Shown here piece by piece: positions 26,417 through 36,000 of a stretch of 64,000 nt of DNA. Position 1 is the stretch's first letter. Each line of letters opens with the position of its first letter. Source of the stretch: Paraburkholderia sp. Tr-20389 (GTDB lineage Bacteria > Pseudomonadota > Gammaproteobacteria > Burkholderiales > Burkholderiaceae). The notes under the pieces were generated by a model. The model searched no databases. It had not been told where the DNA came from and saw nothing but the letters and a program-made list of their open reading frames with translations. The position numbers and the translations under genes are program-made. The stretch is from assembly GCF_017104565.1 (NCBI RefSeq), contig NZ_JAAGPD010000031.1, forward strand, positions 1-64,000, read 5' to 3'.

Positions 26417-27406
26417 TCAACGTGCGCCACGGCGCGACAGCTTGTCGGCGGCGACTGCGAGAATCACGAGAATGCCGGTGATCAGCACCTGGTACACCGA
26501 CGACACACCCATCAACGTCAAGCCATTGCGGAACACGCCGACGATCAATGCGCCCAGTAGCGTGCCTGCAATCGAACCGCGTCCGCCGAACAGGCTCGTG
26601 CCGCCCAGCACGACAGCCGTGATGCTGTCGAGGTTTTCCGTCTGGCCCGCTTGCGGATCGCCGACGCCGGTACGCGACACGGCCAGCAGCGCGGCGATAC
26701 CGTAGATCGCACCCGACAGCGTGTAGACGGTGATCAGGATGCGTTGTGCGGAAAGACCCATCAAACGCGCGGCTTCGGGGTTGTTGCCGAGTGCGTAGAG
26801 ATGCCGGCCGGGCACGGTCTCGCGCAGCACGAACCACGTCGCGAGATACATCAGCAGCGTGAGCACGGTGCCGTACGTGACGGTTGCCGGTCCGAGATTG
26901 AACGTGTTGCCGAAGAACATGATCGCGTCGGGGAGATTCGATACGCTCTCTGCGTTCGAATAGATCTGCGTGACGGCGAATGCGATATTCAGCGTGCCCA
27001 AGGTGACGATGAACGCGGGCAGCTTGATGCGCGTGATGAGCACGCCATTGAGCAGGCCGAACAGCGTGCTCGCGCCGACGCCGCATAGGATCGCGATCAC
27101 GGGCGGCACGCCCATCACGACGGCGAACTTGGTCATCACGATCGAGCCGAGCGCCATCACCATCCCGCACGACAGATCGATGCCGCCCGTCAGCACGATC
27201 AGTGTCTGGCCGATCGCGATGACGGCGACCACCATCGTTTGTTGAAGGATCAGCGACAGGTTCTGGAACGATAGAAAGCGGTTGCTCTGCGAGATGAAGA
27301 AGATGCACGCGATCACGAGTGCGATCAACGGGCCCGCTTCTGCAAGCGTCGGCAGATGATCCGCGAACCGGCGGTGGCTGTGAGCGGGAACGGAGGGAGT
27401 CGACAT
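26417..27406 (-). CDS. frcC: Sugar ABC transporter permease, FrcC/RbsC-like
   Basis: 329 residues with about ten hydrophobic segments. Family motifs: QTLIVLTGGIDLSCGMVMAL, KLPAFIVTLGTLNIAFAV, LYALGNNPEAARLMGLS, and ITAVVLGGTSLFGGRGSIAGT, the conserved cytoplasmic loop of ribose-type permeases. ATG 27406 has GAGGAAACACATC upstream; an earlier in-frame start lacks this. It forms the membrane channel for the binding protein encoded at 27527 and the ATPase at 25593. Confidence 0.9.
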   Translation of the reverse strand: MSTPSVPAHSHRRFADHLPTLAEAGPLIALVIACIFFISQSNRFLSFQNLSLILQQTMVVAVIAIGQTLIVLTGGIDLSCGMVMALGSIVMTKFAVVMGVPPVIAILCGVGASTLFGLLNGVLITRIKLPAFIVTLGTLNIAFAVTQIYSNAESVSNLPDAIMFFGNTFNLGPATVTYGTVLTLLMYLATWFVLRETVPGRHLYALGNNPEAARLMGLSAQRILITVYTLSGAIYGIAALLAVSRTGVGDPQAGQTENLDSITAVVLGGTSLFGGRGSIAGTLLGALIVGVFRNGLTLMGVSSVYQVLITGILVILAVAADKLSRRGAR

Positions 27407-27526
27407 GATGTGTTTCCTCGAAGCGATGCATGATCCGCACATGGCGAAGTTCATGCGGGAGAACTCGCGGAGATGCGCGCCGTGCGCATCTCCGTTTGCT
27501 GCACGATTACTGCATCAATTGCGCGC

Positions 27527-28555
27527 TTACTTGTTGCCCCAACAGTTGTCGAGGCCGAACTTCGTGTCCTTGCTGTCGACGCCGGATTGCGCCTTGTCGG
27601 TGATCAGCGTGACGCCCGTGTCGTGATAGCCGGTGGCCTTCTTGCCCGTCTTCGCGTACTCGACGCCGGCTTCGACGCCGAGCGACGCCATCTTCAGCGG
27701 ATACTGCTGCGACGTCGCGGCGATCGCGCCTGCCTTCACGTTGCGCACGCCTTCGCAGCCGCCGTCGATGGACACGATCATCACGCTCTTGTCCTTGCCC
27801 GCGCTCTTGAGCGCGCGATACGCGCCCGCTGCGGCCGGCTCGTTGATCGTGTAGACGACGTTGATGTCGGGTGACTTCTGCAGGCAGTTTTCCATCGCCG
27901 TCTGCCCCTTCGACTGATCCCCGCGCGTGTCCTGGCTGCACACGATCGACGGATCCCCTTCCTTCACGCCCATGCCCTGCAGGAAGCCGTTGTGACGCAG
28001 CACGCCGACGGAGACGCCGGGCGCGAGATCGAGCGTCGCGATCTTCGCGGGCTTGCCGCCGAGCGCGGCCTTCGCGTACTGGCCGATCAGCACGCCCGCC
28101 TTGAAGTTGTCGGTGGCGAAGAGGGCGTCGGTTGCGTCCTGCGGATCCGTCGGCGTGTCGAGTGCGATCACGAGCGCGCCTGCCGCGCGTGCCTTCTTGA
28201 TACTCGGCACGATGGCCTTGGTATCGCTCGGCGTGATCAGGATCGCCTTCGCGCCCGCCGTGATCATGTTCTCGATGGCCGTGACCTGCGCCGCGTTATC
28301 GCCGTCGAACTTGCCGGCCGCCGTCAGCAGCTTCGCGCCGTCTTTCTGCGCGGCGGCTTCCGCGCCTTGCTTCATCTTGACGAAGAACGGGTTGGTGTCC
28401 GTCTTCGTGATCAGGCCGACGACGGGCTGGTCGGCGGCGAGACTCGTGCCGGCGCACCACAGCGCGGACGCCGCGATACACGCAGCGGCAACGCCCTTGG
28501 CGACGGGCTGCAGGTGGGACGCGCGGCGCTGTGGCCTGCGGGAAATCGGGTTCAT
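27527..28555 (-). CDS. frcB: Sugar ABC transporter substrate-binding protein, FrcB/RbsB-like
   Basis: 342 residues. A signal peptide follows a basic N-region ([20 protein letters not shown], then [18 protein letters not shown]). The mature domain starts [19 protein letters not shown], a pentose/hexose-binding type I fold; [44 protein letters not shown] ([17 protein letters not shown]) and [16 protein letters not shown] are ribose/fructose-binding-protein landmarks. First gene of the operon, with about 120 bases to frcC. The leader holds the palindrome at 28681-28701. Confidence 0.9.
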   Translation of the reverse strand: MNPISRRPQRRASHLQPVAKGVAAACIAASALWCAGTSLAADQPVVGLITKTDTNPFFVKMKQGAEAAAQKDGAKLLTAAGKFDGDNAAQVTAIENMITAGAKAILITPSDTKAIVPSIKKARAAGALVIALDTPTDPQDATDALFATDNFKAGVLIGQYAKAALGGKPAKIATLDLAPGVSVGVLRHNGFLQGMGVKEGDPSIVCSQDTRGDQSKGQTAMENCLQKSPDINVVYTINEPAAAGAYRALKSAGKDKSVMIVSIDGGCEGVRNVKAGAIAATSQQYPLKMASLGVEAGVEYAKTGKKATGYHDTGVTLITDKAQSGVDSKDTKFGLDNCWGNK

Positions 28556-29012
28556 GGGACGCTCCTCCGGATGATTGGCAACGACGTTGTCTTCGGCAGT
28601 CGATTCAGCGGCTTGCGTGTGCGCTGATCGCGCCTTCTTGTGCGTTTGCCGGACATCGGGATGCCGGCGACGCGGGCCTTACTAAATCAAGTTGTTTTAG
28701 TTAGTACAGCAGCGACGCTCTCGAAAATCAAGGCCGGGTTTTGATGCGGTGCATGCAGAGCGGCGTCGATGGATGGCGCGCAAAGCCATGCCAGGAAAGG
28801 GTTTCGGCTGCTAATACGGGCGTTTTCCGGGGGCGCGCGATTGGGGTAAATCAGGAGTGCGTCCATCCGTCGATTAAGTTCTTTTGATCTGGTAATGAGC
28901 AAATGATCTGCTAATTTGAATTTTTGCTTTCAGTATTGGCAGCGCCGTCGGGACCGCTGCTTGCTCTATCGTTGCCGAGGGTCCGAGCGCAACGACGCGA
29001 GCGGAGGTGGAC
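28556..29012. other. Divergent control region of frcB and yihY-like gene
   Basis: 457 bp with relatively AT-rich patches near 28680-28710 and 28860-28930. It holds the palindrome 28681-28701 and the two promoters. A minus-strand reading frame (28687-28902) overlaps the palindrome and has no ribosome site, so it is not called. Confidence 0.4.
28681..28701. promoter_or_regulatory. 21-bp palindrome, candidate ROK-regulator operator of frcBCA
   Basis: ACTAAATCAA - G - TTGTTTTAGT: ten-base arms matching at nine positions around a central G. It lies 126 bases before the frcB start on the minus strand. AT-rich dyads of about this length are bound by ROK repressors (XylR, NagC). The operon's own ROK gene makes autoregulation the natural reading. 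Confidence 0.5.
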
Positions 29013-29936
29013 GTGGAGAGCGTGAAGAGGGCACGAAATCGGTCGAACAATCGCGCGCTGGTTTTCGTCGCTACGCATCCCGCGCGGTTCGCGCTACAGG
29101 TCGTCAAGGCCTTCCGCAGGAACCAGGGGCTGCTGCTCGCGGGCGCGATTGCGTACTACGCGCTATTGTCCATCGTGCCGCTACTGATTCTCGTCGCGAT
29201 CGCGTTCAGTCATTTTGTGGGCGAGAAGCTCTTGCTCGATACGCTGACGCGTCTGCTCGAATGGCTGGTGCCGGGGCAGTCTCGTGCGATCGTCAACGAG
29301 CTGGCCAACTTCCTTGCGCATCGCTCGGTGATCGGCTGGTTTCTCGTCGTCACGATGATCTTCTTCAGTTCGCTCGCGTTCACCGTGCTTGAGAATGCGC
29401 TGTCGATCATCTTCGTGCATCGCGTGGCGATCCGGCGCAGGCATTTTCTTCTGTCGGCGATCCTGCCGTATCTGTTCAGTCTGTCGCTCGGTATCGGCGT
29501 GCTGCTCGTCACGCTCGTGTCGAGCAGTTTGCAGGCTATCGCGAGCGACAGCGTCGTGCTGTTTGGTCACGCGATTCCGCTGACGGGTGCCACGCGCGTC
29601 GTGCTCTATCTGTTCGGTCTCGCCGGCGAGATCTTCGTGCTCACCGCGATCTATCTGGTGATCCCCGCAGGCCGCACGACCTTGCGGCACGCGCTCTTCG
29701 GCGCCGTCGCGGCGGCCGTGCTATGGGAAGTCACGCGGCGTGTGCTGGTGTGGTACTTCGCGACGCTCTCGCAGGTGAGCGTCGTGTATGGGTCGCTGAC
29801 GACGGCGATCGTCGTGTTGTTTAGTCTTGAAGCGCTGGCCACGCTGATGCTGTTCGGCGCGCAGCTGATCGCCGAATACGAGCGCCTCAATGCGAGTCCG
29901 AAAGAGCCTGCCGCTCAGCCGTTCGTCACGAGCTAG
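29013..29936 (+). CDS. YihY/BrkB family inner-membrane protein (UPF0761)
   Basis: 307 residues with about six transmembrane segments. RNQGLLLAGAIAYYALLSIVPL is the family's first membrane helix, and later VTRRVLVWYF and VYGSLTTAIVVLFSLEALA are typical. Some members were called ribonuclease BN by mistake; a transport or envelope role is suspected but unproved. I chose GTG 29013 because GGAGG (29003-29007) lies 5 bases ahead; GTG 29007 and 29022 are possible alternatives. It stands alone, divergent from the frc operon. Confidence 0.87.
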   Translation: MESVKRARNRSNNRALVFVATHPARFALQVVKAFRRNQGLLLAGAIAYYALLSIVPLLILVAIAFSHFVGEKLLLDTLTRLLEWLVPGQSRAIVNELANFLAHRSVIGWFLVVTMIFFSSLAFTVLENALSIIFVHRVAIRRRHFLLSAILPYLFSLSLGIGVLLVTLVSSSLQAIASDSVVLFGHAIPLTGATRVVLYLFGLAGEIFVLTAIYLVIPAGRTTLRHALFGAVAAAVLWEVTRRVLVWYFATLSQVSVVYGSLTTAIVVLFSLEALATLMLFGAQLIAEYERLNASPKEPAAQPFVTS

Positions 29937-30180
29937 ATAAGGACAAGAAAGAACATGTCGGGGCCGCATCGTAAGAATGCACGCCGGTTAACGGCAGTGA
30001 ATGCGCGAACTTTAGCCTCGTTAGCGGACATGTTCTATTGTGCCTTTCAATCAGCAGAAGAATGCGCGGCGGTCACAGCTTCGTCATGAGCCGCCGACGA
30101 TAATCCCGTCGCCCGCCAATTTGACAAATCAGAGCGGGCAGCACTGCCGCATAGCAGTGACAGACCACGGGGAATACCAC

Positions 30181-32571
30181 ATGACCATCCGTCACCGCAT
30201 CACTCTACTGGTGGTGTTGATGCTGGTCGCCTTGTCGGCGATCGGTGGATACGCTGTCTATCAGACTCGCGGCAGTGCCGCCGACGTCAAGCAGGTTACG
30301 CAGGGCGTCGTGCCGAGCGCACTGGCTTCCGCCGATCTCGTCTCGCAGGTCAAGGACGTGCAGCTCGCTACGATGACGCTCGTCTACGCGCCCGACGCAA
30401 ACATGGTCGAGCAGGCGCAAAAAGAACTCGCGACAAAAGAGAAGTCGCTGAGCACGGCACTCGACGTGCAGGCCAAAGCCGCCGCGAGCCATGCGCAGGA
30501 AGGGCTCGTCACGCAGGCCCGCGACAGCCTCGCGAACTACTTCTCGGCGATCAACGACACCGCGAAGATGAAGGCCGAGGGCAAGAACGATCTCGCGCAA
30601 GCCTATCTGTTCGCGAACGTCGCGCAGTATCGCGACGAACTGGAAGGCATCGTCGAAACGTTGCGCATCGAGAAGAACCGCCAGAAAGACGAAGCCATCG
30701 ATGCGCTCAACACCGGTCTCGCGACGACGACGACGGCGATCGGCAGCGCCTCGGGCGCAGCGATTCTCGTGCTGATCGCGATCGGCTTGCTGCTGTACCG
30801 CCAGATCACGCGGCCGCTGTCGCGCATGCAGGAAATGATGAGCGAGATCGCATCGAGCCAGGATTTCACCCGCCGCGTGCCCGTGGGGCGTATGGATGAA
30901 ATCGGCCATTCGATCGTCGCGTTCAACGGCATGATCGAAAAGATCCAGCAAAGCTCCGCGCAGCTCAAGCAGAAAACAGCCGACATTCAGGCGATGTTGC
31001 AGAACATGCAGCAGGGCATTCTGACCGTCGTCGACGGCGCGGTGATTCACTCGGAGTACTCGGCTTATCTGGAAGCGATCTTCGAAACGAAGGACATTGC
31101 GAACCGCTCGCTGATGGATCTCGTGTTCGCGGGCAGCGACCTGGGCTCGGATACGGTGTCGCAAGTCGAAGCGGCCGTGCTCGCGTGTATCGGCGAAGAC
31201 AGCATCAACTTCGAATTCAACCAGCATCTGCTCGTCAACGAATTGACGCGCGAGATGCCCGATGGACGCGAGAAGACGCTCGATCTGAGCTGGTCCGCGA
31301 TCACCGACGAAAGCGACACGGTGATGCGCCTGATGCTGTGTGTGCGTGACGTGACGGAGTTGCGCCAGCTTGCCGCCGAAGCGGGCGAGCAGAAGCGCCG
31401 CCTCGAAATGATCGGCGAAATTCTCGCGGTCAACGAAGAGAAGTTCCATCATTTCGTCGACAGTGCGACGGGCTTCATCAACGAGAACGAGCGCATCATT
31501 CGCCAGCACACGCAAGCCGACGGGTCGGCCGTTGCCGAACTGTTCCGCAACATGCACACGATCAAGGGCAATGCGCGAACCTATAGCCTTCAGCATCTGA
31601 CCAGCATCGTTCACGAAACCGAGCAGCGTTACGATGCGCTGCGCCGTCCCGAGTCGGCGCACGAGTGGGACCAGGAACAATTGATGGCCGAGCTGGCGCG
31701 CGTGAAAGATGCGCTGCAGCACTACGCGACGATCAACGAAGTGAGCCTCGGCCGCCGCAAGGCGGGGCGTGTCGACAGCGCGGAACGCTATCTGGTGGTG
31801 GACCGCGAGCACATACAGGAAAGCCTGCGTCTGCTCGATGCAGCGAATCCCGCCGACATGCGCGATCTGCTGATGGCGCGCGATTCCGTGCGCAGAACCT
31901 TGCGTCTGCTCGGCACCGAGAAGGTGGAAGACGCGCTCGCGGGCGTGCTTCAATCGCTGCCGTCGCTGGCCGCCGAACTCGGCAAGGCAGCGCCCGCAGT
32001 GCGCATCGACGACAACGGTTATCGCATCCGCTCGCAAGCGGGCACCACGCTCAAGAACGTGTTCATGCACCTGCTGCGCAATTCGGTCGATCACGGCATC
32101 GAGTCCATCGAACAGCGCGTCGAACTCGGCAAGCCGCATGCGGGCGTGATCGATATCGAAGTGGGCGTCGCGGAAGGGGCGTTGCAGATCACGCTGAGCG
32201 ACGATGGACGCGGCCTCGCGCTGTCGCGCATTCGCGGCATCGCCGCCGATCGCGGCTGGCTGCAGCCCGATTCGCAATTGAGCGACGAAGCCGTGGCGGA
32301 GTTCATTTTCCGTCCTGGCTTTTCGACCGCGCAGAACGTGACGGAAATCTCGGGTCGCGGCGTCGGCATGGACGCAGTGCGCGATTTCATCCGGCGCGAA
32401 GGCGGCCGCATCGAGTTGCGCTTCACGGACGATCATTCGGGCGCGGACTTCCGCCAGTTCCAGGCGATCGTTTATCTGCCGGAGAATTGCGCGGTGGATA
32501 GCGTCGGCACGTCGATGCAGGACGCCGCTAAGACAGTGAGTTCGATTCAGGCGAACGCACATTTCGAATAG
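30181..32571 (+). CDS. Membrane CheA-like histidine kinase with HPt and ATPase domains, no CheW domain
   Basis: 796 residues. TM1 at about 8-28, a helical periplasmic domain 29-185 (four-helix-bundle MCP type), TM2 about 188-207, HAMP about 208-262, a PAS-like region about 265-395, then an HPt domain with His459 in MHTIKGNAR. The HATPase has N-box [11 protein letters not shown] (631-641), G1 DDGRG (674-678), F-box FIFRPGFST and G2 GRGVGMDAV. This resembles CheA's phospho-His and ATPase parts, with the ATP-binding motifs of the CheA type (NSVDHGIE), but the P2 and C-terminal CheW-like domains are missing, and the sensor is built in. ATG 30181 follows GGGGAA. Three signalling genes follow on the same strand. 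Confidence 0.88.
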   Translation: MTIRHRITLLVVLMLVALSAIGGYAVYQTRGSAADVKQVTQGVVPSALASADLVSQVKDVQLATMTLVYAPDANMVEQAQKELATKEKSLSTALDVQAKAAASHAQEGLVTQARDSLANYFSAINDTAKMKAEGKNDLAQAYLFANVAQYRDELEGIVETLRIEKNRQKDEAIDALNTGLATTTTAIGSASGAAILVLIAIGLLLYRQITRPLSRMQEMMSEIASSQDFTRRVPVGRMDEIGHSIVAFNGMIEKIQQSSAQLKQKTADIQAMLQNMQQGILTVVDGAVIHSEYSAYLEAIFETKDIANRSLMDLVFAGSDLGSDTVSQVEAAVLACIGEDSINFEFNQHLLVNELTREMPDGREKTLDLSWSAITDESDTVMRLMLCVRDVTELRQLAAEAGEQKRRLEMIGEILAVNEEKFHHFVDSATGFINENERIIRQHTQADGSAVAELFRNMHTIKGNARTYSLQHLTSIVHETEQRYDALRRPESAHEWDQEQLMAELARVKDALQHYATINEVSLGRRKAGRVDSAERYLVVDREHIQESLRLLDAANPADMRDLLMARDSVRRTLRLLGTEKVEDALAGVLQSLPSLAAELGKAAPAVRIDDNGYRIRSQAGTTLKNVFMHLLRNSVDHGIESIEQRVELGKPHAGVIDIEVGVAEGALQITLSDDGRGLALSRIRGIAADRGWLQPDSQLSDEAVAEFIFRPGFSTAQNVTEISGRGVGMDAVRDFIRREGGRIELRFTDDHSGADFRQFQAIVYLPENCAVDSVGTSMQDAAKTVSSIQANAHFE

Positions 32572-32587
32572 CACGACGGGGACAGTT

Positions 32588-33328
32588 GTGGTCGATCAGT
32601 ATGTGATTGCGGCAGCAGTGGCGGGCAGCGCGGTCGGTGCGCTGGCGGCTGTGTTCGCGCATCGGTGGTGGTATGGACGAAGGTCCGTCGCGCAGCAGGC
32701 GACGGCGCTCGACTCACAGAACAAGGCGCTCGCGCAGGCCGAAGAGCGGCACGCGGCCGAGATACGCCGGCACGAGCAGCAGGCGCGCGAACTGCATGCG
32801 CTCGTCGAGACCTTGCGCGGCGACGTGGCGCAGCAGTCGTCGGCGGCGGAGGAGGCGCGAACTGCACTGCATGCATTGCAGCAGCACAAGGACGAATGGC
32901 TGCAGCAGGCCACGCGCCTTGCGACGGAAGCGGGACGTCTGCGGCATCTGTCGGCCACGTTCGAACGCTGGCATGAACAGATGATCTCGCTGATGGCGCA
33001 GAACCACGACATGCACGCGAAGAACAATGAGCTGTCGTCGATCGTGCGTCATGTGCTGATCGTGTCGCTGAACGCGTCGATCGAAGCCGCGCGCGCGGGT
33101 ACGGCGGGGCGCGGGTTCTCGATCGTCGCAAGCGAAGTGCGCACGCTCGCGGCGCGCTCGCAGGAACTGTCGAAGAGCTATCACGACAGCCTCAATCGCA
33201 ACGACCTCATCACGACGGCCACGTTTCAGGACATTCAGGCAGGCGGCAAGATGATTGCAGCGTCGCTGGCGAGCGTGGAGTCGCTTGCCGGTCAGATTCA
33301 ATCCCGGTTAGAGCAGGCGTCGACGTGA
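32588..33328 (+). CDS. Small methyl-accepting-chemotaxis-protein-like signalling protein
   Basis: 246 residues. An N-terminal membrane anchor (about 5-24), no periplasmic domain and no HAMP; a long coiled coil (about 35-140) rich in Gln/Ala/Glu leads to [20 protein letters not shown] followed by [11 protein letters not shown], the conserved hairpin tip of MCPs that binds CheA/CheW. Only one descending helix follows, so the bundle is shorter than usual. GTG 32588 is 16 bases after the kinase stop, with GGGGAC upstream. The gene probably provides the adaptor tip for the kinase encoded upstream (inference). Confidence 0.85.
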   Translation: MVDQYVIAAAVAGSAVGALAAVFAHRWWYGRRSVAQQATALDSQNKALAQAEERHAAEIRRHEQQARELHALVETLRGDVAQQSSAAEEARTALHALQQHKDEWLQQATRLATEAGRLRHLSATFERWHEQMISLMAQNHDMHAKNNELSSIVRHVLIVSLNASIEAARAGTAGRGFSIVASEVRTLAARSQELSKSYHDSLNRNDLITTATFQDIQAGGKMIAASLASVESLAGQIQSRLEQAST

Positions 33329-33864
33329 TCAGTCAGCAAGCGAAAGACAGTATCGAGCGGATCTTCATTCATTCCGCGCGCGCGCGTTTGCCGATCGATT
33401 CCGCCGACGCGTGCGATATCGAATCGCTCGATACACAGCATGCGAATGAGGCGCTGGCGGCCCATATCGTGGTGTTGACCATTTCGTCGATCGCCTTCCG
33501 CTTTCTACTCGTGCTGCATTTCGACGACGACCAGACGACACGCGATTACTACGTGCGCGAGTCAGAAGGTCGTTCATTGGCGGACGCACTGATGGAAGTC
33601 GGCAATCTGTGCTGTGGCGCGATCAACCAGAAGTTGGTCGAGTTCTTTCCGGATCTCGGCATGTCGACGCCGTATCAGCTTAGTGGTGCGTGCGTGCCGT
33701 ATCTGACGGAGTTGAAGCCTGACTATCTCGCGGCCTTTCGCGTGAGCATCGGCGCAAACGTACAACTGGGCGCGACGCTGTGCGTCTGCGCAAGCTCGCC
33801 AGTCGATTTCTTCGCGCATATCAACGAGGCCGAAGAAAGCACGGGCGAACTCGAACTGTTCTAA
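33325..33864 (+). CDS. CheX/CheC-like phosphatase
   Basis: 179 residues. It has the CheC/CheX/FliY phosphatase motif D/S-x3-E-x2-N as Asp87, Glu91 and Asn94 in [16 protein letters not shown]. CheX removes phosphate from CheY-P, so this protein would reset the CheY-like receiver encoded downstream. The GTG start overlaps the stop of the MCP-like gene by four bases (GTGA), implying translational coupling. Only one such motif is seen, as in CheX. Confidence 0.8.
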   Translation: MISQQAKDSIERIFIHSARARLPIDSADACDIESLDTQHANEALAAHIVVLTISSIAFRFLLVLHFDDDQTTRDYYVRESEGRSLADALMEVGNLCCGAINQKLVEFFPDLGMSTPYQLSGACVPYLTELKPDYLAAFRVSIGANVQLGATLCVCASSPVDFFAHINEAEESTGELELF

Positions 33865-33956
33865 CGTGCTTCAACACTCTTGAACGCTTCTGACGCAACG
33901 CGCAGAAAGCGTATTTTCAATCAATGCGCCGCTCGACAGGCGCTATGGGGTAAGCA

Positions 33957-34322
33957 ATGGCAAAGGTTCTGGTAGTAGACGATTCGAGCACCGTTCGCGA
34001 TGAAGTCGCGGGTTTTCTGAAGAAGAACGGTCTCGATGTCGATACGGCCGTCGACGGCAAGGACGGTCTGGCGAAGCTGAAGGCGTCGCCGGGCATTCGT
34101 CTCGTGGTCAGCGACGTCAACATGCCGAACATGGACGGCCTGACGATGGCCGAGAAGATTCGCGGCGAACTGGCCAACGCAAGCGTCAACATCATCATGC
34201 TGACGACGGAAAGCAGTCCCGCGATGAAGGAGCGGGGCAAGGCAGCCGGCGTGAAAGGCTGGATCGTGAAGCCGTTCAAGGGCGATGCCGTGCTCGAAAC
34301 GTTCCGCAAGCTGGCCAGTTAA
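33957..34322 (+). CDS. CheY-like single-domain response regulator
   Basis: 121 residues, receiver domain only. Acidic pair Asp8/Asp9 (VVDDSS), phospho-acceptor Asp53 (SDVNMPNMDG), Thr83 and Lys105 (VKPFKG) are all present. It has no output domain, so it acts by protein contact. ATG 33957 follows GGGGTAAGCA. It is the last gene of the four-gene signalling set, 92 bases after the CheX-like gene, and is followed by a strong terminator. Confidence 0.92.
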   Translation: MAKVLVVDDSSTVRDEVAGFLKKNGLDVDTAVDGKDGLAKLKASPGIRLVVSDVNMPNMDGLTMAEKIRGELANASVNIIMLTTESSPAMKERGKAAGVKGWIVKPFKGDAVLETFRKLAS

Positions 34323-34351
34323 TCGACGCTAAAGACATTGTGCGGTAGCGT

Positions 34352-34392
34352 CAGGGCCGTCGCGTCGGGGGGCGCGGCGGCCCTGTTTGCTT
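34352..34392 (+). terminator. Intrinsic terminator of the signalling cluster
   Basis: CAGGGCCGTCGCG pairs with CGCGGCGGCCCTG (34373-34385, one G-T wobble) across an 8-base loop, followed by TTTGCTTT. It closes the operon after the CheY-like gene. Confidence 0.8.
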
Positions 34393-34534
34393 TGGCCGGA
34401 TTGTAACGATTCTCTGAAAGATCTATTCAAGCCTCGTGTATTTGTCGGCTGCGGCCTCGCCTCTACACTTTGTTCAACGGTTGCAGAACACAGGTTCTCA
34501 CGCAGCCCAACAGACAGAAACGGAGGTAGTCGCC

Positions 34535-34843
34535 ATGAAATCGCTCGGTCAATTCGTTATCGTTGCTGCTCTTCTCAGCGCTCCCCTTGCCGCATTGGCG
34601 CAGAACAACCAGCCCGTGACGCGCGCGCAGGTTCGCGAAGAACTCGTGCAATTGCATAACGCTGGTTATAGCCCGCTCGACGATCGCAATAGCTACCCGA
34701 CACATATTCAGGCGGCCGAAGCGCGTATTGCTGCGCAACAGGCCGCGTCGTCGCAGCAAAGCGGATATGGCGGCGCGTCGAACGGCGCATCGCAGACGGG
34801 TGTGCGCGCCGATGCGAGCGGCATCACGTTCTCGCATCATTGA
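34535..34843 (+). CDS. DUF4148 domain-containing secreted small protein
   Basis: 102 residues. Signal peptide 1-22 (MKSLGQFVIVAALLSAPLAA, LAQ), then TRAQVREELVQLHNAGYSPL, the family core, and a Gln/Ser/Gly-rich tail ending FSHH. ATG 34535 has GGAGGTAGTCGCC upstream. Periplasmic or envelope-associated, function unknown. Paralogue of the gene at 6721-7020, with the same layout and a stronger start. Confidence 0.88.
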   Translation: MKSLGQFVIVAALLSAPLAALAQNNQPVTRAQVREELVQLHNAGYSPLDDRNSYPTHIQAAEARIAAQQAASSQQSGYGGASNGASQTGVRADASGITFSHH

Positions 34844-35375
34844 ACGCTCGCCTGGTTGACGCATGAGCTTGCATTGCGAATGCGCCGACTGAAAACCATA
34901 CCGATTCAAATGAGAGCCGGGGCTGCCGAGTGCAGCCCCGGCTCTTTCTTTTGTGCGTTCCGTTCTGCGTCGACATGCTGCGTGGGTCATTCGGGTCATT
35001 CGGGTCATGCGGATCTTCGGGCGAGTGCCGACATTTGGGATAAAAAGAAGCGGCTGCTATGAATTTTTATCTTTCACCTCTATTGTGATCGACCATCTGG
35101 AAATAGAAGCCAGGTACTCTATTCTTGTATATGTCAGTGCTCTCTGACTGTCGAGAACGATAATGTCTTATGGATAGCGTGAGTAGTTGGATATTCAACG
35201 CCGATGCAAGTCTTTTGACATTTGCGGTATTCGATCTGAAAACCCGGCGTGGGTCGCCGGCTCGCGGTCTCCGGTCGGACAATGGAAAGCGCCCGTCTTT
35301 TCATGTAATAGTTGAACTCTAGCCATATATCACTGGTCCGTGGCATAGTGCCGGTATCTTCAAAGGAGTTTCAAT
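34844..35375. other. 532-bp intergenic region with terminator and AT-rich H-NS leader
   Basis: Contents in order: terminator at 34913-34952, a short direct repeat GGGTCATTC x2.7 at about 34984-35008, then a markedly AT-rich stretch (about 35040-35200) before the H-NS-like gene. AT-rich DNA of this sort is a usual H-NS binding target, so autoregulation is possible. No gene was recognised. Confidence 0.45.
34913..34952 (+). terminator. Intrinsic terminator after the DUF4148 gene
   Basis: AGAGCCGGGGCTGC - CGAGT - GCAGCCCCGGCTCT followed by TTCTTTT. The perfect 14-bp stem is a textbook terminator. Confidence 0.9.
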
Positions 35376-35951
35376 ATGGCTACACTCGAAGCACTTCAGG
35401 CAAGGATAAAAAAGCTTCAGGCCCAGGCGGAAGCCATCTTGTCGAAAAAGTCGACGGCGGCGCTCGAAAGTATTCGCGCGCTGATGGCAAAGCACGATCT
35501 GACTACTGCTGATATCGACGCGCATTTGGGCCACAAAAGGCGTGGCCGCCCTGCGCTGAAATCGGCAGGCGTGCAGAAGAAGGGCGTAGCCAGGTATCTC
35601 GATCCGAAAACGGGTGCGACCTGGACGGGGCATGGGCGCGCGCCTGCATGGATCGCAGCTGCCAAAGACCGTTCGAAGTACCTGGTTGCCGGCGCATCGG
35701 AACCGGTTGCGACGCGTGCTGCCGTGAAGGGCGGCACGGGCAATGGCCAGCCCAAGGGCCCGCAACCCGCGAAGTACCGCCATCCCGACACGGGCGCGAC
35801 GTGGAGCGGCCGCGGTCCCGCGCCCGCATGGCTGGCAGGCGAGAAAGACCGCAGCAAATATCTGATCGCGGGTGCCAACGCTGCCGGCATGAATGGTGTT
35901 GCGCGTAAGAAGACGGCTGCCAAAAAGGCAGGCAGAAAAGCGCGCGCCTAA
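35376..35951 (+). CDS. H-NS family nucleoid protein with duplicated C-terminal DNA-binding motif
   Basis: 191 residues, about twice the size of a simple beta-proteobacterial H-NS. Residues 1-50 form the N-terminal oligomerisation helix region (LEALQARIKKLQAQAE). After a KRRGRPAL hook-like linker, the H-NS motif YLDPKTGATWTGHGRAPAW starts at 74, and a second, YRHPDTGATWSGRGPAPAWL, at 134; the 60-residue period covers the following KDRSKYL(V/I)AGA as well. A lysine-rich tail (KKTAAKKAGRKARA) ends it. It should bind and silence AT-rich DNA, possibly bridging two sites. AAAGGAGTTTCAAT precedes the ATG. A terminator follows at once. Confidence 0.9.
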   Translation: MATLEALQARIKKLQAQAEAILSKKSTAALESIRALMAKHDLTTADIDAHLGHKRRGRPALKSAGVQKKGVARYLDPKTGATWTGHGRAPAWIAAAKDRSKYLVAGASEPVATRAAVKGGTGNGQPKGPQPAKYRHPDTGATWSGRGPAPAWLAGEKDRSKYLIAGANAAGMNGVARKKTAAKKAGRKARA

Positions 35952-35970
35952 GCGCCGAGAGCAGGCAGAA

Positions 35971-36000
35971 AAAGAGGCGAGTTGCTTCTCGCCTCTTTAT
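35971..36000 (+). terminator. Intrinsic terminator of the H-NS-like gene
   Basis: AAAGAGGCGA - GTTGCTTC - TCGCCTCTTT, then ATCC. Perfect 10-bp stem with flanking A- and T-runs, so it could work in both directions. Confidence 0.8.

Noticed and set aside
28687-28902. 71-codon minus-strand frame in the frcB leader
   Set aside because: No ribosome site and no recognisable composition; its end overlaps the candidate operator.
30205-32574. 789-codon minus-strand frame
   Set aside because: Antisense shadow of the HPt/ATPase kinase, whose domains are complete on the plus strand.
34984-35008. Direct repeat GGGTCATTC x2.7
   Set aside because: Too short and imperfect to interpret; noted only within the intergenic description.
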